A DNA stretch of 64,000 nt from Treponema maltophilum ATCC 51939 (GTDB taxonomy: Bacteria; Spirochaetota; Spirochaetia; Treponematales; Treponemataceae), in assembly GCF_000413055.1 (NCBI RefSeq), contig NZ_KE332518.1:1365583-1429582 (forward strand), in the 5' to 3' direction. The translations under genes and the position numbers were made by a program. This document shows positions 33,513 through 41,189 of this stretch, piece by piece (position 1 is the stretch's first letter; each line of letters starts with the position of its first letter). Below the pieces are notes generated by a model. The model was given only the letters and a program-made list of their open reading frames with translations. It did no database searches and was not told the origin of the DNA.

Positions 33513-34586
33513 ATGGGCAAAAAGAAATTCTCTCGGAAACTGAAATTCGCAATCGGGTGCGGCATTGCGGTACTCGTCATTGTTGCAGGTCTTGTCGGCG
33601 CCAAAACGCTTATCGCCTCGTCGAAAAAAGACAATACCGTTTATACCGTAAAAAAAGAAAGCTACGAAAACGTAATTGAAATTGCGGGAACCGTTGCCGC
33701 CGCAGAGCAGCAAACGCTGCAGGCATTAAGCGCCGGAACCGTTTTGGGCGTTTATGTGCAAAAAGGCGATAAAGTAAAAGAAGGCGATATTATCATTCAG
33801 CTCGACGATACGGAGCAGGAATACAATCTTGCAAAACTCGATTACAGTATGGCCTCTTCACGGGTTTCCGGCTCGCAAATGGAACTGGCACTGCAAAAAA
33901 AACAGCGTTTGTCGCTTTTGCAAAAAATAGAAGACCGCAAAGTAAAAGCAACCTTTAACGGCATCATCGCCGATTTGGACGTTTCGGTCGGCGATTCGCT
34001 CGAAGCGAAAGACTCGGTCGGCGTTTTGGTAAACGTCGATTATCTTATTGCGGAAGTCGAAATTGCCGAAACGGATGTTTCGAAGCTGAAAACCGGGCAA
34101 AAGGTCGAATTCACCTTTCCGGCCTACGACGGCACGGTTGAAGGCTCCGTGGTAAGCTGGCCGGCGATCGGCGAAGTTACAAGCCGCGGTGCCACGGTCG
34201 TAAAGGTAAAAATCCGCATAGACGAATATCCCGAAGAGATTCTTCCCAATTTTTCGTTTACGGGAAAAATCCGCATTACCGACCCGGTCGAGAATCTTAT
34301 CGTGGAATCTTATGCGATTGCCCGCGAAAACGGACAAGCGTATGTACAGCTTGCTTCGACGGGCGAAAAAATCAACGTAAAGGTTTCTTCGTACGGAAAC
34401 GGCTACGTAAAAATCGAAGAAGGACTTTCCGGCGGCGAAGTTTTAAAAGCGCAAAGTGCTCCGAAAAATTCGGGCGGTTCGCGCAGCAGACCCGGCGGTT
34501 CTTCCGGCGGCAAAAATTCTTCGGGCGGCGGTCCCGGAGGTACACCCGGCGGGAACAGCATTCCGATAGGCGGCCCGCCGATGTAA
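33513..34586 (+). CDS. MacA-like periplasmic adaptor (HlyD/RND family)
   Basis: 357 residues from the ATG at 33513 with AAGGAA 7 bases upstream; the frame continues upstream into the tolC-like gene without homology. A membrane span (FAIGCGIAVLVIVAGLVGAKTL) anchors it. The lipoyl/barrel-sandwich half-motif is AGTVLGVYVQKGDKVKEGDI, and the second half is KVKATFNGIIADLDVSVGDS; the helical hairpin between is very short. The last 40 residues are rich in Gly, Ser and Pro (SGGSRSRPGG, GGGPGGTPGG), probably a flexible tail. It should link the MacB permease with the TolC-like channel. Confidence 0.88.
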   Translation: MGKKKFSRKLKFAIGCGIAVLVIVAGLVGAKTLIASSKKDNTVYTVKKESYENVIEIAGTVAAAEQQTLQALSAGTVLGVYVQKGDKVKEGDIIIQLDDTEQEYNLAKLDYSMASSRVSGSQMELALQKKQRLSLLQKIEDRKVKATFNGIIADLDVSVGDSLEAKDSVGVLVNVDYLIAEVEIAETDVSKLKTGQKVEFTFPAYDGTVEGSVVSWPAIGEVTSRGATVVKVKIRIDEYPEEILPNFSFTGKIRITDPVENLIVESYAIARENGQAYVQLASTGEKINVKVSSYGNGYVKIEEGLSGGEVLKAQSAPKNSGGSRSRPGGSSGGKNSSGGGPGGTPGGNSIPIGGPPM

Positions 34587-34645
34587 TGCTTCGGCAGACA
34601 TAATGCGTCGGCAATCGATATATTTTATACCTTAGGACTTAAAAA

Positions 34646-35413
34646 ATGGCGGAAACTATTATCCGAATGGAAAACGTTACGAAATTGTACGAAATGGGAG
34701 AAAGCGTCGTGCACGCCCTGCGCGGCATAAGCTTCAGCATAAAACAGGGTGAATTCGTTTCGATAATGGGGCCGTCCGGTTCGGGAAAATCGACCTGCAT
34801 GAACATGATAGGCTGCCTTGACCGGCCGACAAGCGGCATAGTGGAAATCGGCGGCAAAGAAACGGCAAAGATGACGGAAAAAGAACTCGCCGCCCTGCGC
34901 AATAAAACGATCGGCTTTGTGTTCCAGCAATATCACTTGCTTCCGAGCATGACGATTCTCGAAAACGTTATGCTTCCCCTGCGCTATCAGGGCGTCGAAC
35001 GGGCAAAACGAATTGAACTTGCAAAAGAAGCCTTGGAACTTGTCGATATGGGGAACAGACTGTCGCACCGGCCGAACGAACTTTCAGGCGGTCAAAAGCA
35101 GCGCGTTGCCGTTGCGCGCGCGACCGTAACGAAACCGCACATTATTCTGGCCGACGAGCCGACCGGCGCTTTGGACAGCAAAACGGGCGCGCAGGTTCTT
35201 AAGCTCTTTAAAAAAATCAACGAAGGCGGAACGACCATCGTCATCGTTACCCACGACCCGGGAATCGGCGCAAGCACGAACCGGTGCATAAAAATTTTTG
35301 ACGGAAACATTCAGTCCGACCAAGAACAGGTTCCCGTCATGCCTTTCGACGAAACGTCCGGCAAAGCGGATCAGTCGGACGAAACGGATACAGCGGAAAA
35401 AGACGATGTTTGA
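34646..35413 (+). CDS. ABC transporter ATPase (MacB/LolD type)
   Basis: 255 residues. Walker A GPSGSGKST (about 42-50), Q-loop FVFQQYHLLPSMT, signature LSGGQKQRVAVARA (about 146-159), Walker B IILADEPTGALD and the switch histidine in VIVTHD. In E. coli MacB the ATPase and permease are fused; here they are separate genes, as is common outside proteobacteria. The C terminus has an acidic extension of about 30 residues (ETSGKADQSDETDTAEKDD). It powers export together with the permease, whose start overlaps its stop by eight bases. Confidence 0.92.
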   Translation: MAETIIRMENVTKLYEMGESVVHALRGISFSIKQGEFVSIMGPSGSGKSTCMNMIGCLDRPTSGIVEIGGKETAKMTEKELAALRNKTIGFVFQQYHLLPSMTILENVMLPLRYQGVERAKRIELAKEALELVDMGNRLSHRPNELSGGQKQRVAVARATVTKPHIILADEPTGALDSKTGAQVLKLFKKINEGGTTIVIVTHDPGIGASTNRCIKIFDGNIQSDQEQVPVMPFDETSGKADQSDETDTAEKDDV

Positions 35414-36599
35414 AGATTTTACGAATGCGCTGCAGAATTTCAAAAGGCAAAAAACGCGCACGATTCTTTCCCTGCTCGGAGTTATTATCGGCGTCGCTTC
35501 GGTCATCGTGATTACCAGCATGGGAAGCAGTTCCACGCAGGAAATAAAAAACACATTCGGGACCGCAGGCCTCGACGTCGTAAGCATTTCGTCGGGCTTT
35601 ATGCGCCGAAGGTCGAGTTCCTCGTCGATTACCTTCGACGAATCGTTCAGAAAAAATCTGTTCGATAACGTCAATCACATAAAAAAGATTTGGTATAAAA
35701 ATTCGCTGAACGCATCGCTGTCTTACGGAGAAACGAGCTCTACGACAAACTGCAGCGCCGTGGAACAAGGTTATCTTGAAATGTACGACATAGAGCTTGA
35801 ATCGGGAAGATTTTTTACCGTTACGGAAGACTATTACGGTATGCAAAAAATCATCCTCGGAAAAACGATTGCGGACGCCCTCTTTCCTTCAGGCGATGCC
35901 GTCGGCAAATACATTCTCGCAACGTCGAACAATATTTCGTTCAGCTTTGAAGTAATCGGCGTACTCAAAGAGCAAACGTCGGGCATGGAACAGACGAGCA
36001 ACGGGGCCTACATTCCACGCGGCTTTTATTCAAAAAAAATCGCGCCGAACCCGAGCGCATCGACCGTTATCGTGCAAGCCGAAAGCGCCGAATACGCAAC
36101 CGAACTTGCAAGCGCCGTAGAAGCGTACTGTACCGAGTTAAGCGGCTCCGCATATGCGGTAAACGTTATGTCGATGCAGACGATGATAGACCAAGTGAAC
36201 GAAATAATGACAACGATGAGCGTCATGCTCAGCGCCATAGCCGCAATTTCGCTGCTCGTAGGCGGAATCGGCATTATGAATATTATGATTGTTACGGTAA
36301 CCGAACGGCGGCAGGAAATCGGCATACGAAAAGCACTCGGTGCAAGCCCTGCCGATATACGGCGGCAGTTTTTGGTGGAATCGGCGGCCATTACGCTTAT
36401 CGGCGGCATTGCGGGAATTATTATCGGCATTGCGATAAGCATCGCCGTCGAATACGTAAAGGGCCAATCGTTTATCGTAAGCACGGGAGCATGCGCCGTT
36501 TCGTTTGTATTTTCGGTTTTTGTCGGAATCTTTTTCGGCATGAATCCTGCGGCACGGGCGGCAAAACTCGACCCCGTTTTGGCACTCGCGGGAGAGTGA
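35406..36599 (+). CDS. MacB-type ABC permease (FtsX fold)
   Basis: 397 residues from the ATG at 35406, inside the last codons of the ATPase gene, implying coupled translation. Four spans: one at RTILSLLGVIIGVASVIVIT and three near the C terminus (ISLLVGGIGIMNIMIVTVTE; LIGGIAGIIIGIAISIAV; VSFVFSVFVGIFFGMNPA). A periplasmic MacB_PCD domain lies between (about 45-270). RRQEIGIRKALGAS is the diagnostic motif. A Ser/Arg-rich segment (MRRRSSSSS) in the periplasmic part is unusual. Works with the MacA-like adaptor to export peptides, lipoproteins or drugs. Confidence 0.92.
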   Translation: MFEDFTNALQNFKRQKTRTILSLLGVIIGVASVIVITSMGSSSTQEIKNTFGTAGLDVVSISSGFMRRRSSSSSITFDESFRKNLFDNVNHIKKIWYKNSLNASLSYGETSSTTNCSAVEQGYLEMYDIELESGRFFTVTEDYYGMQKIILGKTIADALFPSGDAVGKYILATSNNISFSFEVIGVLKEQTSGMEQTSNGAYIPRGFYSKKIAPNPSASTVIVQAESAEYATELASAVEAYCTELSGSAYAVNVMSMQTMIDQVNEIMTTMSVMLSAIAAISLLVGGIGIMNIMIVTVTERRQEIGIRKALGASPADIRRQFLVESAAITLIGGIAGIIIGIAISIAVEYVKGQSFIVSTGACAVSFVFSVFVGIFFGMNPAARAAKLDPVLALAGE

Positions 36600-36662
36600 G
36601 GGAAACAGTACACAACTCGACTTTCGAATCATTCGGCTATTGTTTAATTTTCTATCGGGACT

Positions 36663-37442
36663 TTACATTTTTATCAAAGGTGTTGTATTTTGTTCCGATT
36701 CTTCGATAAATTTAAATATGCTTAAAATAACCGCAATGCTTTTTTTCAATACCGATTCCGAATCGCGCAGATAAACCGTGTAGCCGGTTTTTGTAAAACG
36801 TGCAGCCAAGATATTATTTGAAAAAATGAAATATTCCCGATTTTCGTCCAATATGCCTTCTTCGAGAAACCTTTTTTCATATACCGAATTTTTATCGACG
36901 GCAAACACTTCGTATATATTTTTCCCCTTTTTAATTTCGCAAAACATATAAGGGAATTGTACAAAAGAATTCGAAAAAGAATTTCGGAATGTATAGAAAA
37001 TGCCGTTTGCTTTAAAAGGCTGTTTTATATACTGTCTGCCCCGGCTATCGCTGTATATGAGTATAGACTGCTTTATTTTTTGCTCAATTTCGCTTATCGT
37101 AAAATAAACCGTATATTTATTTTTTTTGAGATTCCCGTCATCGCCGGAAAACGGATTAAAAAACAAATTAAGGCGTCCTTTTTCGGCCGTAACTCCGCTC
37201 AGAGCGAGCAGAGGATCGGAAACAGGATACCGTATGCCGTTTTCGATTTTTATACTCAGATCGTTTTCGGCAAGCCGTTCCGTTTTGTTTCCGTAAAATA
37301 TACGGCCTTCGACAGCCGCAGGTAAAAAAACGATATCGGCCGGATACGTTTTATCCGTAATCCCGTTTTGAACAAAGCCGACACACGCGGTAAAAAGTAT
37401 TGAAAATACCGCAAAGTTAAAACAATAAAATACCTTTTTCAT
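36663..37442 (-). CDS. hypothetical lipoprotein, paralogue of the next gene
   Basis: 259 residues from the ATG at 37442 (MKKVFYCFNFAVFSILFTAC). The lipobox LFTAC ends the signal. The protein is rich in aromatic and charged residues and mostly beta-structured by pattern. The C-terminal portion FPYMFCEIKKGKNIYEVFAV ... NNILAARFTKTGYTVYLRD matches the upstream neighbour (IPYMIAKFHDEKGRCYKVFA ... NNLAARFSSGAYKIYSE), so the two genes arose by tandem duplication. The start lies within the upstream gene (26-base overlap). No named family. Convergent with the MacB permease gene; only 63 bases separate the stops. Confidence 0.65.
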   Translation of the reverse strand: MKKVFYCFNFAVFSILFTACVGFVQNGITDKTYPADIVFLPAAVEGRIFYGNKTERLAENDLSIKIENGIRYPVSDPLLALSGVTAEKGRLNLFFNPFSGDDGNLKKNKYTVYFTISEIEQKIKQSILIYSDSRGRQYIKQPFKANGIFYTFRNSFSNSFVQFPYMFCEIKKGKNIYEVFAVDKNSVYEKRFLEEGILDENREYFIFSNNILAARFTKTGYTVYLRDSESVLKKSIAVILSIFKFIEESEQNTTPLIKM

Positions 37443-38136
37443 ATTTTCGTATGCCTCTGAAAACACCGTTTAAAACGCCGACATATTCTTTCAGCAATTC
37501 GGGATCGGTTTCCGAATAAATCTTATAGGCGCCGCTGGAAAAACGTGCCGCAAGGTTGTTTTCTAAAAAAACGGAAAATTCCTGTTTCGTATCCATAACA
37601 AGGTACTTCGGGCTGTTATGTGTGTATTTGCCGATAGCCGCGGCAAATACTTTATAGCAGCGGCCTTTTTCATCGTGAAACTTTGCGATCATATACGGAA
37701 TCGGAACATCCTGTTTGCTTACGGCGTCGGGAAACTCAAGATAATTTTTATTAAAAGAAATCGGGCTTATGTCGAACTGTATATTTTCGCCTTCTTTATT
37801 TGTATAAACGGTAAAGCCGCATTCTATGCCGACGGTTTCGCCGCCCGATACAGTCGTATAATCCCAAATCTTTTTCTTTGCCTCCGAAACCGATAAAAAG
37901 TCTTTGATATTAAACGCGGGGTTCTTTATCTTCCCCTGAATGAAAATCGGATTTTTATCCGCATTTTTTGCATAATCTTTTTCGGTGTATACAAAAATTC
38001 CTTCGGTTTTCAGAGAACCGATTTGTATGTTCTCGGGAAGTGTTTCGTATGCACGGGGCGCGACGGAAAGCAAAACGCACGACGCCGAAAATAAAGACAA
38101 TACTATGGCAGGCAGAAAAATTTTTACTTTTTTCAC
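37417..38136 (-). CDS. hypothetical lipoprotein
   Basis: 239 residues from the GTG at 38136 (reading MKKVKIFLPAIVLSLFSASC), chosen because GGAAGG is about 10 bases upstream; the longer frame to 38169 has no signal-peptide logic. The lipobox FSASC predicts lipidation. Mostly beta by pattern, with FTVYTNKEGENIQFDISPIS and the conserved C-terminal block shared with its tandem paralogue. No known family. The two genes overlap by 26 bases and must be co-transcribed. Probably an envelope protein with paired variants. Confidence 0.65.
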   Translation of the reverse strand: MKKVKIFLPAIVLSLFSASCVLLSVAPRAYETLPENIQIGSLKTEGIFVYTEKDYAKNADKNPIFIQGKIKNPAFNIKDFLSVSEAKKKIWDYTTVSGGETVGIECGFTVYTNKEGENIQFDISPISFNKNYLEFPDAVSKQDVPIPYMIAKFHDEKGRCYKVFAAAIGKYTHNSPKYLVMDTKQEFSVFLENNLAARFSSGAYKIYSETDPELLKEYVGVLNGVFRGIRKYEKGILLF

Positions 38137-38273
38137 GATTAAAAAACCTTCCAATCCGGCATTCGGCATAAATTATACGACAGATTTCCGATTTGTCAAG
38201 TTTTTTTATTTTATTCTTTTGGCGGTTTCCGTTCAGTCGTTTTTTCATTCTGACACCCTAAGCGGAACCGCCC

Positions 38274-38308
38274 CTTCACTATTTGCATTTTTTGAATTAT
38301 ACTGAAAG
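38274..38308 (+). promoter_or_regulatory. promoter of the HAD phosphatase gene (duplicated 35-bp block, copy 1)
   Basis: Contains TTCACT, a 17-base spacer and TATACT (38298-38303). The -10 box ends 7 bases before the ATG at 38311, so the transcript should be leaderless or nearly so. The block is identical to 39029-39063. Confidence 0.6.
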
Positions 38309-38310
38309 AT

Positions 38311-38997
38311 ATGATACGCGGTATTTTATTCGATGTTGACGGTGTGCTTATAAATTCGGAAAAAGAGATTGCTCAAGCGTGTATTGAGTTTTTTAAGAGG
38401 CGCGGCGTACATGCCGTTCCCGCAGACTTCGCCCCCTTTATAGGGGCGGGCGAAAACCGTTTTATAGGCGGAGTTGCCGAAAAATACGGTTTAAAAATAG
38501 ATATCGCCGCTGCCAAAATTGAAGCGTACGGTATCTATGATGAACTGATTTCCGGTACCGATTGCGCTATGAAGGGCACTGCCGACTTTATCCGCAATGC
38601 GCAAAAAGCGGGCATTAAAACGGCTTTGGCGACAAGCGCCGATAAAATCAAATTGGACGTTAATTTAAAAGCAATCGGTTTTTCGATTGACGACTTCGAT
38701 TATGCGGTGTGGGGCAATAAGGTAACGCATAAAAAGCCCGACCCCGAAATTTACCTTACGGCGGCTGCAGGTCTCGGTTTGAACGCATGCGATTGCCTTG
38801 TCGTTGAAGATGCCGTAAACGGGGTTCAAGCCGCCAAGGCCGCAGGTTCTTTGTGTATCGGTCTTTTAGGTTCTTTTTCCGAAGCCGAACTGAAACGGGC
38901 GGGAGCCGACATTGTTTTACAGGATTTAAGCTTTTTTGAACCCTTTTGTTCGCAAAACGAATTTACTGCATCCTTAAAACGCCTATTAAACGGTTGA
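38311..38997 (+). CDS. HAD family hydrolase (phosphoglycolate phosphatase / beta-phosphoglucomutase-like)
   Basis: 228 residues. HAD motif I is FDVDGVLINSE (Asp8 nucleophile, Asp10), motif II ALATSAD, motif III KKPDPEIY, motif IV VVEDAVNGVQAA. The cap domain (about 15-95) is alpha-helical, as in subfamily IA. Such enzymes dephosphorylate small phosphates or interconvert sugar phosphates; the particular substrate is unknown. No ribosome site precedes the ATG, in keeping with a leaderless transcript. It stands 68 bases before nadE, with the same promoter block duplicated in front of each. Confidence 0.85.
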   Translation: MIRGILFDVDGVLINSEKEIAQACIEFFKRRGVHAVPADFAPFIGAGENRFIGGVAEKYGLKIDIAAAKIEAYGIYDELISGTDCAMKGTADFIRNAQKAGIKTALATSADKIKLDVNLKAIGFSIDDFDYAVWGNKVTHKKPDPEIYLTAAAGLGLNACDCLVVEDAVNGVQAAKAAGSLCIGLLGSFSEAELKRAGADIVLQDLSFFEPFCSQNEFTASLKRLLNG

Positions 38998-39028
38998 TGC
39001 GCCGACGCGGCCGCACGCTGATGCGGCA

Positions 39029-39063
39029 CTTCACTATTTGCATTTTTTGAATTATACTGAAAG
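39029..39063 (+). promoter_or_regulatory. promoter of nadE (duplicated 35-bp block, copy 2)
   Basis: Identical over 35 bases to 38274-38308. TATACT is at 39053-39058, and 7 bases separate it from the ATG at 39066. No Shine-Dalgarno sequence lies between. Confidence 0.6.
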
Positions 39064-39065
39064 CC

Positions 39066-41189
39066 ATGGATTACGGCTTTTTAAGAATTGCCTGCGCAAG
39101 TCCCGCAATCAAACTTGCCGACTGCGCGTCGAACGCCGATTCTCTCGCCCGTGCCGTTCAAAAAGGCGAAAAAGACGGCGCCGAATGTATGGTATTTCCC
39201 GAACTTTCTCTTACCGGCTGCACGTGCGCGAATCTTTTTTTGCAGGAAAGCCTTTTGCGCAAAGTTCCCGAAGCGCTTGCCTCTCTTGCCCGCAAAACCG
39301 AACATACGCGCGTTTTGTTTGCGGTCGGCGCACCGCTTTTATATAAAGGTTTTTTAACTAATTGCGCCGTTTTTATAAAAAGCGGGCGCATTTTGGCGGC
39401 GATTCCGAAAACCTTTACCGGCCTTACAAATGGCGGCATTCCGCAAGGCGGCGAAGCGCGTTATTTTCAAAGTGCGCTTTCGGTCGAACCGGGCGCCGTC
39501 ATCGGAATAGGAAAGCAGAGTGCCGCGCGCAGCGGCGCGCTCTGCGGCGAGCCCCGCGACGTTCCTTTCGGCACGGATATTTTGATTAAAATGAACAAAG
39601 CGGTAAGGCGCTCCGACGGTTCGGATTTAACTGTATATATAGGCGCACAAATAGGCGCCGATGTATATGCGGTAAAGAATGCGGCGCAAACGCCCGCCCT
39701 GTCGCTCGTACGGGAAGGAGCCCATGTTGTTCTTAATCTTGCAGCCGAAGCCGAAGGAGCCGGCAAAGCCAAAAAACGCCGCTCATTCATCGCGGTGCAG
39801 TCCGAAAATCCGCCCTGCGCATATGCGTACGCAAACGCGGGTCGCGGCGAATCGACAACCGATTACGTATTTTCCGCCCACAATATAATCGCCGAAAACG
39901 GCTCGGTTTTAGCCGAATCCGATTTATACACCGACGGCTACATCGTTCGGGATATCGATATTGAAAGCATCGAAGCCGAAAGACGGCAAAAAACGGCAGC
40001 CGGTATTTTTTCGGCAAAAAGCTTCCGCATTATAGAAGCCGCCGAACAAAAAGTTTCCGGTACCGGCACATCTTCGCGTAAAACGGCGGCGGCAAAACCG
40101 CATCCGGTCACCTTGCTGCGCGCAATACCGAAAACACCCTTTGTTCCCGAAACGCAAAAAGCGTGCGAAAAGCGCTGCAAAGAGGTTGCGGCAATACAGG
40201 CACACGGCCTTGCGTCCCGCCTTGAACATACGGGTATAAAGAGTGCCGTTATAGGACTTTCGGGCGGCTTGGATTCGACCTTGGCGCTTTTAACCGCGAT
40301 CGCATCTTTTAAAATTCTTTCGCTGCCGCTCACTTCGATAACGGCCGTATCGATGCCCGGCTTCGGCACAAGCGGCCGCACAAAAAACAACGCCGCCCTC
40401 CTCGCCTCCCTTACGGGCGTAACGTTCAAAGAAATCGATATACGCGAAGCGGTAAAAATTCATTTAAAAGACATAGACTGCGATGAAAACGTTCACGACA
40501 CGGTATACGAAAACGCACAGGCGCGCGAACGCACGCAGATTCTCATGGACCTTGCAAATAAAAACAAAGCGCTCGTTATAGGAACGGGAGATCTTTCCGA
40601 AACCGCGCTCGGCTGGATGACCTACGGCGGCGACCATTTGTCGATGTATGCCGTAAACGTTTCGGTGCCGAAAACGCTTATACAGGCGCTTGTCCGGCAC
40701 CATGCCGAGCCTGAAAACGCGACCTTTTTTTGCGCCGACAAAACAAGGGCGGCAGAACTTTCCGCCGCTTTACTCGACATTGTAAACACACCCGTAAGTC
40801 CGGAGCTGCTTCCGGCAAAAAACGGCGCCATAGCGCAAAAAACGGAAGAACTTTTGGGTCCCTACGAACTGCACGACTTTTTTTTGTATTATGCGGTGCG
40901 CCGCGCTTTCAGCCCCGCAAAAATTCTCTTTTTGGCGCAGCACGCTTTCGGCAAAAAATACGAACGGAGCAAAATACTCGACACGCTCATCATTTTTTAC
41001 CGGCGGTTTTTCAGCCAGCAGTTTAAAAGATCGTGCATGAGCGACGGCGTATCGACCGGTTCCGTTTCGCTTTCACCGCGGGGAGCGTGGAACATGCCCA
41101 GCGACGCATCAAGCGCGCAATGGCTTTCGGAAGCGGAAAAGTTAAAAACGAAAAAACAAACGGAGCCGAATAAAAATGTACGAACTTAA
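39066..41189 (+). CDS. nadE: NAD+ synthetase, two-domain type with an apparently inactive glutaminase domain
   Basis: 707 residues, like the long glutamine-dependent NadE of Mycobacterium. Residues 1-290 are a nitrilase-type glutaminase domain and 360-700 the synthetase domain with the PP-loop SGGLDS (399-404), GTGDLSETALGWMTYGGDH and SPRGAWNMPSD. It makes NAD+ from deamido-NAD+, ATP and a nitrogen donor. The glutaminase triad should be Glu-Lys-Cys: Glu46 (FPELSLTG) and Lys115 (IPKTFTG) are present, but the position of the catalytic Cys, in the family ICED, reads IGAD with Gly197. The domain should thus not release ammonia from glutamine, so free ammonia or another glutaminase would be needed. 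The MacB-side neighbour is the HAD gene; the next gene overlaps by 14 bases. Confidence 0.9.
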   Translation: MDYGFLRIACASPAIKLADCASNADSLARAVQKGEKDGAECMVFPELSLTGCTCANLFLQESLLRKVPEALASLARKTEHTRVLFAVGAPLLYKGFLTNCAVFIKSGRILAAIPKTFTGLTNGGIPQGGEARYFQSALSVEPGAVIGIGKQSAARSGALCGEPRDVPFGTDILIKMNKAVRRSDGSDLTVYIGAQIGADVYAVKNAAQTPALSLVREGAHVVLNLAAEAEGAGKAKKRRSFIAVQSENPPCAYAYANAGRGESTTDYVFSAHNIIAENGSVLAESDLYTDGYIVRDIDIESIEAERRQKTAAGIFSAKSFRIIEAAEQKVSGTGTSSRKTAAAKPHPVTLLRAIPKTPFVPETQKACEKRCKEVAAIQAHGLASRLEHTGIKSAVIGLSGGLDSTLALLTAIASFKILSLPLTSITAVSMPGFGTSGRTKNNAALLASLTGVTFKEIDIREAVKIHLKDIDCDENVHDTVYENAQARERTQILMDLANKNKALVIGTGDLSETALGWMTYGGDHLSMYAVNVSVPKTLIQALVRHHAEPENATFFCADKTRAAELSAALLDIVNTPVSPELLPAKNGAIAQKTEELLGPYELHDFFLYYAVRRAFSPAKILFLAQHAFGKKYERSKILDTLIIFYRRFFSQQFKRSCMSDGVSTGSVSLSPRGAWNMPSDASSAQWLSEAEKLKTKKQTEPNKNVRT

